Source: F23-B02 sp963625685
GTDB taxonomy: Bacteria; Bacillota; Clostridia; Oscillospirales; Oscillospiraceae
Assembly (NCBI GenBank): GCA_963625685.1
Contig: CAVFTR010000001.1
Coordinates: 62,001 to 126,000, forward strand
Direction: 5' to 3'
DNA length: 64,000 nucleotides
In this document: in pieces, positions 25,307-33,258 of the stretch
Numbering within the stretch: position 1 is the stretch's first letter
Layout: every line of letters starts with the position of its first letter
Program-made: the position numbers and the translations under genes
Notes under the pieces: generated by a model
Seen by the model: only the letters and a program-made list of their open reading frames with translations
Told to the model about the DNA's origin: nothing
Databases searched by the model: none

Positions 25307-25383
25307 GCGCCCGTAGCTCAGCTGGATAGAGCGTCAGACTCCGACTCTGAAGGTCGTGGGTTCGAATCCCGTCGGGCGTACCA
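25307..25383 (+). tRNA. tRNA-Arg (anticodon CCG)
   Basis: A 77-nt cloverleaf with encoded CCA. Acceptor arms GCGCCCG and CGGGCGT pair with one terminal G:U. D-loop GCTCAGCTGGATAGAGC, anticodon stem TCAGA/TCTGA with loop CTCCGAC (anticodon CCG), and T-arm GTGGG-TTCGAAT-CCCGT. It decodes CGG. Confidence 0.96.
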
Positions 25384-25405
25384 TAATTAAACTTATAATA
25401 TAGCA

Positions 25406-25438
25406 TGTAAAAACCCCGATAAGATCGGGGTTTTTACA
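25406..25438. terminator. Bidirectional terminator after tRNA-Arg
   Basis: 15-bp perfect stem from TGTAAAAACCCCGAT and its complement with a 3-base loop (25406-25420, 25424-25438); T5 follows the GC part on both strands. It also serves the converging LysR gene. Confidence 0.9.
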
Positions 25439-25479
25439 TTATGTGTTCCATATCTCCCGGTCTCTCTGCGAGCGAATTT

Positions 25480-26388
25480 TCACCTCAGAGGGACGCTGCT
25501 TTTGAGCACCGAAAGGAACTGCGCCAGCACGGGATTTGAGTTCGAGCTCTGCCACGCGGCGATGATATCCTCGCGCTCGCCGCCGCCGACAAGCGGCACG
25601 AACACGAGATTGTCCGCGTCGTAGAGCTTGTCGGTGAAGTAGTCGGGAAGTATCGAAATGCCCTCCTCGGCCGCGACCATCATGAGGATGCACTCCGCGT
25701 CGCAGGAGCGGAAGAGTATATTCGGCTTGTAGCCCGCGTCCTTGTAAAGCTGCATGAAAAACGCGTCGCCGTAGGAATCGTTTGAGGCGTCGGGGGACAT
25801 GTACAGTATCGTCTCGCCGCGAAGCTCGGCGCGGCTGAGCCTCCTGCGTCCGGCAAGCGGATGCCCTGCATACAGCGCGACGACGAGCTGCGCGCTTTCG
25901 ACCTCGAGATATTCGACGCCCTCCTGGGCCTTGAGATTAGTGCTGTCCCAGGTGAATATCACGTCGTACTCCTGCTGCATTAGCCCCGCGGCGAGCACGT
26001 CTGTCGAGCAGCGGTAAAAGCTTATGAGCGCGTTCCGGTTCTGCATGTGAAAGCTGCGCATGAGCACCGAAAGATCGCTGCGCTCGTAGCCGCGCACGAA
26101 GCCGACGCGCAGAGCGCCGGTCAGGCCCGTTGACGCGTCGTGTACGCGCTCGGCGGCACGGCTCATGCTGTCGAGTATGGCCTTTGCCTCGCTCAGAAAT
26201 ATCTTGCCTGCGGGCGTGAGCGATATCGGGCGCGTGGAGCGGTCAAACAGCGCGCAGCCGAGAACATCCTCCAGAAGCTGCATCTGCTGCGTTACGGCCG
26301 TCTGCGAGATATAAAACTGCTCTGCGGCCTTGGTGAAGCTGCGGCTCTCGGCCGCCGCGACGAAGTATTTAAGCTGATTTCTGTTCAT
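25480..26388 (-). CDS. LysR-family transcriptional regulator
   Basis: 302 residues from the ATG at 26388, which has GAGAGG before it; an in-frame TTG at 26400 lies in that site and is not used. Residues 1-60 form the LysR winged helix (LKYFVAAAESRSFTKAAEQFYISQTAVTQQMQLLE), and the rest is the effector-binding substrate domain. It is divergent from the sodium symporter gene, so it most likely controls that gene in response to the transported solute. Confidence 0.92.
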   Translation of the reverse strand: MNRNQLKYFVAAAESRSFTKAAEQFYISQTAVTQQMQLLEDVLGCALFDRSTRPISLTPAGKIFLSEAKAILDSMSRAAERVHDASTGLTGALRVGFVRGYERSDLSVLMRSFHMQNRNALISFYRCSTDVLAAGLMQQEYDVIFTWDSTNLKAQEGVEYLEVESAQLVVALYAGHPLAGRRRLSRAELRGETILYMSPDASNDSYGDAFFMQLYKDAGYKPNILFRSCDAECILMMVAAEEGISILPDYFTDKLYDADNLVFVPLVGGGEREDIIAAWQSSNSNPVLAQFLSVLKSSVPLR

Positions 26389-26512
26389 AATGCCTCTCAA
26401 AATAAGTTTTTCTTATTTTATCATACAATAACGGCCCTTGTAAACAGCTTTGTTCGGAGCTAAAATAAGCATCGGCTTTTAAGCCGCAAACGAAATGAGA
26501 GAGGACTTTACC
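26389..26512. promoter_or_regulatory. Divergent lysR / symporter control region
   Basis: An 8-bp inverted repeat AAAATAAG-N5-CTTATTTT (26399-26419) covers the lysR leader, and a third half-site AAAATAAG is at 26462-26469. A symporter promoter TTGTAA-N16-TAAAAT (26439-26466) overlaps this half-site. LysR binding to these is inferred. Confidence 0.55.
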
Positions 26513-27868
26513 ATGAAGAGAGAATCCTTCGGCTCCAGACTCGGCTTTCTGCTGGTAAGCGCGGGCTGCGCTATCGGCATCGGCAACGTCTGGCGCTTTC
26601 CGTACATAACAGGACAGAACGGCGGCGGCTATTTCGTCCTGTTCTACTTTGTCTGCCTTATCGTCATGGGCATACCCGTCATGACTATGGAGCTTGCCGT
26701 CGGCAGGGCGAGCCGCCAGAGCGCGGTGCTAGGCTACAGGGCGCTCGAAAAGCCGGGCAGCAAATGGCATATCCACGGCTGGTTCTGCCTCATCGGCTGC
26801 TATCTGCTGATGATGTACTACACGACCGTCACGGGCTGGATGACCGCCTATTTCGGCAAGTTTCTGACCGGTGTTTTCAGCTCCGGCATGTCGGCCGAGG
26901 CCAGCAGCTCGGTATTCGCCGAGCTCCTTTCCTCGCCGGGCGAGATGGCCATATGGACAGAGCTCGTGGTCGTCGTCGGCTTTGTCGTATGCAGCTTCGG
27001 CCTCAATAAGGGCCTTGAGCGCATATCCAAGTTCATGATGCTCGCGCTGCTCGCGCTGATAGTCGTGCTGGCTGTACACAGCCTTACGCTCTCCGGAGCA
27101 AAGGAGGGCATGAAATTCTATCTCATGCCGTCTGTCGAATCCATCCGCAAAAACGGGCTCGGCAATCTCGTCACCGACGCGATGAATCAGGCCTTTTTTA
27201 CTCTGAGCCTCGGAATCGCGGCCATGGAGATCTTCGGCAGCTACATGAGCGATAAGCATACGCTTACCGGCGAGGCTGCACGCATCTGCGCGCTGGACAC
27301 CTTCGTCGCGATCATGGCCGGCACGATAATTTTCCCGGCCTGCTTCTCCTTCGGCGTGTCGCCCGAGCAGGGCCCGTCGCTCATCTTCGTTACTCTGCCG
27401 CAGGTGTTCGTCAACATGTCAGGCGGCCGCTTCTGGGGAACGCTGTTTTTCCTGTTTATGATCTTCGCGAGCCTTTCGACCGTGCTCGCGGTGTTTGAGA
27501 ATATCATCGCCATCTGCATGGACACCTTCGGCATAAGCCGCAGAAAGGCCGTAGCCGTGAACTTCGTGCTGCTTGCGCTGCTGAGCCTGCCCTGTGTGTT
27601 CGGCTATAATATCTGGAGCGAGCTGCACCTGATCGGCGGCCGCGACGTGCTCGACAGCGAGGACTTTATCGTGTCGAATCTGCTGCTGCCCATCGGCTCG
27701 CTTGTCTACCTCCTTTTCTGCGTCACAAGGTGGGGCTGGGGCTTTGACAAGTACATCGCCGAGGTCAATAAGGGCGAGGGGATCAAAATGTCGCCCAGGC
27801 TCAAGCCCTATTTCCAGTGGGTGCTCCCCGTGCTCATAATCATTATCCTCGTCCAGGGACTCATATAA
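26513..27868 (+). CDS. Neurotransmitter:sodium symporter (NSS/LeuT) family transporter
   Basis: The start is the ATG at 26513, with GAGAGG upstream; the in-frame ATG at 26495 has no ribosome site. The 451-residue protein has the TM1 signature GCAIGIGNVWRFPYITGQNGGG, where LeuT-fold carriers bind Na+ and the substrate, then about eleven membrane helices. The TM6 region (FFTLSLGIAAMEIFGSY) is also typical. It imports an amino acid or similar amine with Na+; the exact solute is unknown. Expression is probably under the divergent LysR. Confidence 0.93.
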   Translation: MKRESFGSRLGFLLVSAGCAIGIGNVWRFPYITGQNGGGYFVLFYFVCLIVMGIPVMTMELAVGRASRQSAVLGYRALEKPGSKWHIHGWFCLIGCYLLMMYYTTVTGWMTAYFGKFLTGVFSSGMSAEASSSVFAELLSSPGEMAIWTELVVVVGFVVCSFGLNKGLERISKFMMLALLALIVVLAVHSLTLSGAKEGMKFYLMPSVESIRKNGLGNLVTDAMNQAFFTLSLGIAAMEIFGSYMSDKHTLTGEAARICALDTFVAIMAGTIIFPACFSFGVSPEQGPSLIFVTLPQVFVNMSGGRFWGTLFFLFMIFASLSTVLAVFENIIAICMDTFGISRRKAVAVNFVLLALLSLPCVFGYNIWSELHLIGGRDVLDSEDFIVSNLLLPIGSLVYLLFCVTRWGWGFDKYIAEVNKGEGIKMSPRLKPYFQWVLPVLIIIILVQGLI

Positions 27869-27875
27869 GACTTAA

Positions 27876-27899
27876 AGCCGCGCCTCCGCGCGGCTTTTT
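27876..27899 (+). terminator. Terminator after NSS transporter gene
   Basis: 8-bp stem AGCCGCGC / GCGCGGCT (27876-27883, 27888-27895) with T5. Confidence 0.88.
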
Positions 27900-27901
27900 C
27901 A

Positions 27902-27930
27902 TTTACATATTCACATAAATGTGTTATGAT
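27902..27930 (+). promoter_or_regulatory. Promoter of the prfA operon
   Basis: TTTACA (27902-27907), 17-bp spacer, TATGAT (27925-27930); ATG at 27960. Confidence 0.8.
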
Positions 27931-27959
27931 ATCTTATTATAAAGTTTCAGGAGACAAAA

Positions 27960-29030
27960 ATGCTGGATAAACTCAAACAGCTTGAAAACAGATATTCGGA
28001 GCTGGCTCAGCGGCTTGAAAACGGCGAGATATACGCAGACCCCGCGGCGTACACAAAATGTGTGCGCGAGATGAAGGAGCTCGAGCCGATAGCGGCGGCA
28101 TACAGGGAGTATGTAAAGTGCGACAAGGCCATGCACGACGCGCAGGAGCTGACGTCGGACCCCGAGTTCAAGGAGCTCGCGCAGGAGGAGTACAACGACG
28201 CGAGGGAGCGTATGGCACAGCTGCACGAGCAGCTTAAGATACTGCTCCTGCCTAAGGACCCGAACGATGAGCGCAACGTCATAATGGAGATACGCTCTGG
28301 CGTCGGCGGCGAGGAGAGCTCGCTGTTTGCGCACGATCTTTTCAGAATGTACTCCATGTACGCCGAGAGCCGGGGCTGGAAGACAGATATCGTCAACATA
28401 AACGAAACAGAGCTCGGCGGCATAAAGGAAATGAGCTTCGTCGTGGAAGGGCAGGGGGCGTATTCGCGCCTCAAGTTCGAGGCCGGCGGGCACCGCGTCC
28501 AGCGCGTGCCGGAAACGGAGTCCGGCGGCAGGATACACACCTCGGCGGCTACGGTGGCCGTGCTCCCCGAGGCCGAGGAGGTCGAGTTTGAGATAAACCC
28601 GGCAGACCTTCAGATAGACACCTACCGCTCGTCCGGCGCCGGCGGCCAGCACGTCAACAAGACAGAGAGCGCCATACGCATAACGCATCTGCCCACGGGC
28701 GTCGTCGTCGAGTGTCAGGACGAGCGCAGCCAGTATAAGAACAAGGACCGCGCGATGAAGATACTGCGCTCGAAGCTCTATGAGGCCGAGCAGCAGAAGC
28801 AGGCCGCGGCCATAGCTGCCGAGCGCAAAAGCCAGGTCGGCTCCGGCGACCGCTCGGACAGGGTGCGCACATATAATTTCCCTCAGAACCGCGTGACCGA
28901 TCACCGGCTCGTCGGAGACGTGCGCAACTTCAATATCCAGAGCGTCTTAAACGGCGAGCTCGACCCGATAATCGACGCGCTCATAACGGCCGATCAGGCG
29001 GAAAAGCTTAAAAAGCAGGCGGAGAGCTGA
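27960..29030 (+). CDS. prfA: Peptide chain release factor 1
   Basis: 356 residues, normal length. The catalytic GGQ lies in SSGAGGQHVNKTESAIRITH and triggers peptidyl-tRNA hydrolysis; the codon-recognition motif is PET in RVPETESGGRIHTS, a PxT form as in RF1 (RF2 has SPF), so it reads UAA/UAG. The stop shares a base with the next start (TGATG), giving tight coupling with the tsaC-coaE fusion. Confidence 0.97.
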   Translation: MLDKLKQLENRYSELAQRLENGEIYADPAAYTKCVREMKELEPIAAAYREYVKCDKAMHDAQELTSDPEFKELAQEEYNDARERMAQLHEQLKILLLPKDPNDERNVIMEIRSGVGGEESSLFAHDLFRMYSMYAESRGWKTDIVNINETELGGIKEMSFVVEGQGAYSRLKFEAGGHRVQRVPETESGGRIHTSAATVAVLPEAEEVEFEINPADLQIDTYRSSGAGGQHVNKTESAIRITHLPTGVVVECQDERSQYKNKDRAMKILRSKLYEAEQQKQAAAIAAERKSQVGSGDRSDRVRTYNFPQNRVTDHRLVGDVRNFNIQSVLNGELDPIIDALITADQAEKLKKQAES

Positions 29031-30241
29031 TGAAAACAGAGATAATAGGAAAAGACAGGCTCGCTGAGGCGGCCTCGCTCATAGCCTCGGGCGAGCTCGT
29101 CGCCGTGCCGACGGAGACGGTGTACGGCCTTGCGTGCAGCGCCCTTGACGCCGCGGCCGTTGAGCGCGTGTACGAGGTGAAGGGCAGACCCGAGCTAAAG
29201 CCCCTGTCGCTTATGCTGCACAAGGGAGCGGCCGTGACGAGATACTGCGAAAACGTCCCCCGTCAGGCGAGAGCGCTCATGGACAGGTTCTGGCCGGGTC
29301 CCCTGACGATCGTTCTGCGCTCAAAGGATATCGTTCCGGACATTGTCCGCGCAGGCGGCGATACCGTTGCGCTCAGATGCCCCGATCACCCGATGACGCA
29401 GGCGATGCTCAAAAAGGCAAAGCTCCCCTTCGCGGCGCCCTCGGCAAATCCCTCGGGCGGCAAAAGCCCCGTGACCGCGAAGGAGGTGCTCGATTATTTC
29501 GACGGAAAGATAGCGGCTGTCGTCGACGGCGGACGCTGCGGCCTCGGGCGCGAGTCGACTATAATCGACATGAGCTCCGCCCCGTACAGGATACTGCGCC
29601 AGGGTGCGCTGCCGGAGGCGGATATAGCCTCGGCGCTTGCCGAAAAGCTGAAGATCATCGGCATAACCGGCGGCACGGGCTGCGGCAAGACCACGGCTCT
29701 GCGCGAGCTTGAGGCCATGGGCGCGCTGGTCATAGACTGCGACGCGCTGTATCATGAGATGCTCGATACAAATACACAGATGCTCGAGGATATAGAGCGC
29801 TCATTTCCCGGGACTGTAACGGGAGGCGTTCTCGACCGCAAGGCGCTCGGTGCGACGGTGTTTTCAAACGAGGCGGCGCTGCTGGACTTAAACGACATCA
29901 CGCACCGCTATATAGGACTCGAGGTGGAAAAAAGGCTTGCCGACTGGGCAATGTCGGGTGGAACTGTCGCGGCTATCGACGCGATAGCGCTCATAGACAG
30001 CGGCCTGGATGAAAAATGCCTCGCCGTCATCGGCATAGTCGCCGAAAAAGCGACGCGCATCGAGCGTATTATGAAGCGCGACGGCATAAGCTATGAATAT
30101 GCCATGATGCGCGTCAACGCGCAGTATCCGAACGAGTATTTCGAGCAGAAATGCGGCCGCGTCCTGCACAATGACGGCGACAGGGAGACCTTCAGAAAAG
30201 AATGTAAAAATTTATTTAAGGAAGTATTGAAAAATGGCTGA
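29030..30241 (+). CDS. Fusion: threonylcarbamoyl-AMP synthase (TsaC/Sua5) + dephospho-CoA kinase (CoaE)
   Basis: One continuous 403-residue ORF. Residues about 1-205 are a YrdC/TsaC domain (VAVPTETVYGLACSA, KGRPELKPLSLML, APSANPSGGKSP) that makes the threonylcarbamoyl-AMP used for t6A in tRNA. Residues about 207-403 are a CoaE-like kinase: P-loop GITGGTGCGKT and DCDALYHEM, with a more divergent lid than usual. CoaE carries out the last step of CoA synthesis. prfA-tsaC order is common; the fused kinase is unusual. Both catalytic motifs look intact. No stop or frameshift separates the halves. Confidence 0.88.
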   Translation: MKTEIIGKDRLAEAASLIASGELVAVPTETVYGLACSALDAAAVERVYEVKGRPELKPLSLMLHKGAAVTRYCENVPRQARALMDRFWPGPLTIVLRSKDIVPDIVRAGGDTVALRCPDHPMTQAMLKKAKLPFAAPSANPSGGKSPVTAKEVLDYFDGKIAAVVDGGRCGLGRESTIIDMSSAPYRILRQGALPEADIASALAEKLKIIGITGGTGCGKTTALRELEAMGALVIDCDALYHEMLDTNTQMLEDIERSFPGTVTGGVLDRKALGATVFSNEAALLDLNDITHRYIGLEVEKRLADWAMSGGTVAAIDAIALIDSGLDEKCLAVIGIVAEKATRIERIMKRDGISYEYAMMRVNAQYPNEYFEQKCGRVLHNDGDRETFRKECKNLFKEVLKNG

Positions 30242-31616
30242 TATCAGAGACGAATTATTTTATAAGCAGAAAAACGGATACGACACGATGAGCACGCAGC
30301 AGCGCCTCGACATGGAGGACTACTGCCGCTCTTACATGGCCTTTCTTAACGAGGCCCGCACCGAGCGCGAGGCGGTCAGGCTCGCCATAGAGCTTGCCGA
30401 GGACAAGGGCTTTGTCGAGTATGTTGACGGCATGGAGCTCAAGCCCGGCGATAAGGTCTACCGCAATAACCGCGGCAAGGCGCTCATGCTGGCCGTCATC
30501 GGCAAAAGGAGCCTCGAAGAGGGCCTCGTCATCGCGGGCGCTCACGTCGACTCTCCACGCATCGACTTAAAGCAGAACCCCCTGTATGAAAGCGACGAGC
30601 TCGCGTATTTCAAGACCCATTACTACGGCGGCATAAAAAAGTACCAGTGGGTGACCATCCCGCTCGAGCTGCACGGCGTCGTCGCGCTCAAAAGCGGAGA
30701 GACGGTCGATATCACCATCGGCCGCGACCCCGCCGACCCGCAGTTTGTAATAACAGACCTCCTGCCGCACCTTGGCAAGGAGCAGATGAAAAAGACCATG
30801 GAGGAGGGCGTCACCGGCGAGGGGCTCAACATCCTCATCGGCAGCATCCCCTATGCCGACGAGGGCGGCGACAGGGTGAAGCTCGCCGTCATGAGCATCC
30901 TAAACGACCGCTACGGTATAGTAGAGGAGGACTTCCTCTCCGCCGAGCTCACAGCGGTCCCGGCCTTCGAGGTCCGCGAGATAGGCCTTGACCGCTCGCT
31001 CATCGGCGGCTACGGCCACGACGACCGCGTGTGCGCATACGCGGAGCTCAAGGCGATGCTCGATCTTGAGCAGGCGCCCGAGAAGACCTGCATCTGCATC
31101 CTTGCCGATAAGGAGGAGACGGGCTCGGACGGCGTGAGCGGCATGCAGAGCAGCGCCTTCGAGTGCTTTGTCGAGGAGCTGTGCGGCAGTCAGGGCGTTC
31201 CCCTGAGAAGATGCTTTGCAAACAGCTTCTGCCTCTCTGCCGACGTCACCGCGGCCTTTGACCCGAACTTCCCCGAGGTCAGCGAGAAGCGTAACGACGC
31301 AAAGCTCAACTACGGCATGGGCATCTGCAAGTTCACCGGCGCGCGCGGCAAGAGCGGCACGAGCGATGCCTCGGCCGAGGTCGTGGGCTATCTGCGAAGG
31401 CTCTTTGCCGATAACGGCGTCGTATGGCAGATGAGCGAGCTCGGCAAGGTCGACCAGGGCGGCGGCGGCACTATCGCAAAGTACATGGCAAACCGCAATA
31501 TCGACACCATCGACGCGGGCGTTCCCGTCCTGAGCATGCACGCTCCCTTTGAGGTCGTCGCAAAATTTGACTGCTACATGACCTATCTCGGCGTGCTCGC
31601 GGCATACAAAGCATAA
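30234..31616 (+). CDS. M18-family aminopeptidase
   Basis: 460 residues, overlapping the previous gene by eight bases. Zinc-site motifs are present: AHVDSPRIDLK, DKEETGSDG, GHDDRVCAY and SMHAPFEV, which place the two-metal ligands and the catalytic Glu. M18 enzymes are cytosolic, usually dodecameric, and remove N-terminal acidic or neutral residues from peptides. It ends the prfA operon, or continues partly into the tepA-like gene past the hairpin at 31635. Confidence 0.92.
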   Translation: MADIRDELFYKQKNGYDTMSTQQRLDMEDYCRSYMAFLNEARTEREAVRLAIELAEDKGFVEYVDGMELKPGDKVYRNNRGKALMLAVIGKRSLEEGLVIAGAHVDSPRIDLKQNPLYESDELAYFKTHYYGGIKKYQWVTIPLELHGVVALKSGETVDITIGRDPADPQFVITDLLPHLGKEQMKKTMEEGVTGEGLNILIGSIPYADEGGDRVKLAVMSILNDRYGIVEEDFLSAELTAVPAFEVREIGLDRSLIGGYGHDDRVCAYAELKAMLDLEQAPEKTCICILADKEETGSDGVSGMQSSAFECFVEELCGSQGVPLRRCFANSFCLSADVTAAFDPNFPEVSEKRNDAKLNYGMGICKFTGARGKSGTSDASAEVVGYLRRLFADNGVVWQMSELGKVDQGGGGTIAKYMANRNIDTIDAGVPVLSMHAPFEVVAKFDCYMTYLGVLAAYKA

Positions 31617-31634
31617 GACAGCATTATAAAACCG

Positions 31635-31671
31635 CCTCATACCTGACAAAATAGGTATGAGGTGATTTTTT
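31635..31671 (+). promoter_or_regulatory. Terminator-like hairpin that includes the tepA ribosome site
   Basis: 10-bp stem CCTCATACCT / AGGTATGAGG (31635-31644, 31653-31662). GAGGTGA, the ribosome site of the next gene, starts in the right arm, and T6 (31666-31671) runs into the TTG start. It can stop transcription after the aminopeptidase gene and, when read through, can hide the ribosome site. Confidence 0.6.
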
Positions 31672-32314
31672 GGACGAGATAACGCAGCTTGGGAGCACGC
31701 AGCCGCGGGGCGGGGAGGGGAGCATCCACTGCCTTAGCATAATCGGCCATATCGAGGGGCATCAGATACTGCCCGAGGACAACAAAACGACGAAGTACGA
31801 GCACGTGCTGCCGCTTCTTGCCGCGGTCGAGGAATCAGAGGATATAAAGGGCCTGCTCATACTCTTAAATACCGTCGGCGGCGACGTCGAGGCCGGACTC
31901 GCCATAGCCGAGCTCATAGCCGGAATGAAAAAGCCCACCGTCTCGCTCGTACTCGGCGGCGGACATTCGATCGGCGTGCCGCTCGCCGTCGCGGCAAAGC
32001 GCAGCTTCATAGCGCCGTCGGCCGCCATGACGGTCCATCCGGTGCGCCTTAACGGCGTTGTCATCGGTGTCCCGCAGACCTATAACTACCTTGCGCGCAT
32101 CCAGGAGCGCATAGTATCCTTTGTGACGGAGCACTCCAGTATAAGCCGCGGGAGATATAACGAGCTCATGACTGTAACGGACGAGCTCGCAAACGACGTC
32201 GGCAGCGTGATATACGGGCAGGAGGCCGTCTCCTGCGGGCTTATAGACAGCATCGGCACGCTCTCGGACGCGCTGGAATATCTGCATAAGGAAATAGACC
32301 GGCAAGCTCACTGA
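31670..32314 (+). CDS. ClpP-fold serine protease, TepA (translocation-enhancing) type
   Basis: 214 residues. ClpP/crotonase fold with LNTVGGDVEAGLAIAELI, nucleophile region GGGHSIGVPLAVAA (Ser) and TVHPVRL (His). TepA-like proteins are cytoplasmic ClpP relatives first described in Bacillus as aiding protein export and spore protein turnover; they lack pairing with a nearby Clp ATPase, as here. The start is a TTG right after GAGGTGAT (spacing 3-4). The TGA stop lies in the loop of the following terminator. Confidence 0.85.
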   Translation: MDEITQLGSTQPRGGEGSIHCLSIIGHIEGHQILPEDNKTTKYEHVLPLLAAVEESEDIKGLLILLNTVGGDVEAGLAIAELIAGMKKPTVSLVLGGGHSIGVPLAVAAKRSFIAPSAAMTVHPVRLNGVVIGVPQTYNYLARIQERIVSFVTEHSSISRGRYNELMTVTDELANDVGSVIYGQEAVSCGLIDSIGTLSDALEYLHKEIDRQAH

Positions 32315-32330
32315 TGTGAGCTTGCTTTTT
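32302..32330 (+). terminator. Terminator overlapping the end of the tepA-like gene
   Basis: 10-bp stem GCAAGCTCAC / GTGAGCTTGC (32302-32311, 32316-32325), T5. The left arm is coding sequence and the stop codon begins the loop. Confidence 0.88.
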
Positions 32331-32400
32331 ATCATTTGTTATGATAAAATAACAAAGTTAAGTATACATAATATTACTGCGAGCATTAGGAGATAAATAT

Positions 32401-33237
32401 ATGAGTATACTGGATGCCGTGATCCTCGGCCTCGTGCAGGGCATTGCCGAGTTCCTGCCCATTTCGAGCTCGGGTCACCTTGCCATACTGCACAATCTTT
32501 TTAATATGTCCGACCTCGGCAGCAGCCACATGTTCTTTGACGTCCTGCTGCATTTCGGAACGCTTATCGCGATCTGCTTCATGTACTGGACGGATATAAA
32601 GGCCATGTTCACTCAGACGGCCGACCTGCTGTCCGGCAGGACCGTCGACGAGGCCGGCCGACGCAGGAGGTTTCCAGAGGCGCGCATGCTCATGCTCATC
32701 GTCGCCGCGACGCTGCCGCTGGTGCTGATACTGCCGGTGCATAAATACATAGAGGCGCTTTCAAATTCGACGGTGTTTGTCGGCATAGCGCTCATTCTGA
32801 CAGGCTGCATGCTGCTCGTCTCCGACAAGATGGAAAGAGGCGCGAAGACGGAAAAGAACATGCTGTTTACAGACGCTCTGCTCATCGGCCTGTGCCAGTG
32901 CGTTGCGACGCTGCCCGGCCTGTCGCGCTCGGGAACGACGATAACGGCGGGCATAGCTACGGGGCATGACAGGGGCTACGCCGTGAAGTTTTCGCTTCTC
33001 ATGAGTATTCCGGCCGTTCTCGGCGCTACGCTGCTTGAGCTTATAGACGCCATAAAGACCGGCATAGACCCCAAGCTCATACCGGCGTATCTCTTCGGCA
33101 TGATCGCCGCCATGATCTCCGGCGTTCTGTCCATCGGACTTCTCCGCATGATCGCCCGCAGGACGCGCTTCGGCGGATTTTCCTACTACTGCTGGGTCGT
33201 GGGCGTCCTGACCATAATCCTCTCACTTATATTCTGA
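32401..33237 (+). CDS. uppP: Undecaprenyl-diphosphatase UppP (BacA)
   Basis: 278 residues, polytopic. The two active-site stretches are clear: GLVQGIAEFLPISSSGHLA near the N terminus and LPGLSRSGTTITAG in the middle. It removes a phosphate from undecaprenyl pyrophosphate outside the membrane so that the lipid carrier of peptidoglycan and wall polymers can be reused; more of it gives bacitracin tolerance. TTAGGAGA lies before the ATG. Confidence 0.96.
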   Translation: MSILDAVILGLVQGIAEFLPISSSGHLAILHNLFNMSDLGSSHMFFDVLLHFGTLIAICFMYWTDIKAMFTQTADLLSGRTVDEAGRRRRFPEARMLMLIVAATLPLVLILPVHKYIEALSNSTVFVGIALILTGCMLLVSDKMERGAKTEKNMLFTDALLIGLCQCVATLPGLSRSGTTITAGIATGHDRGYAVKFSLLMSIPAVLGATLLELIDAIKTGIDPKLIPAYLFGMIAAMISGVLSIGLLRMIARRTRFGGFSYYCWVVGVLTIILSLIF

Positions 33238-33258
33238 TAAAGGCAGGGAAGCTTAATA

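Noticed and set aside
25307..25383. Integration (att) site at tRNA-Arg
   Set aside because: No integrase gene or repeated tRNA 3' end was seen nearby.
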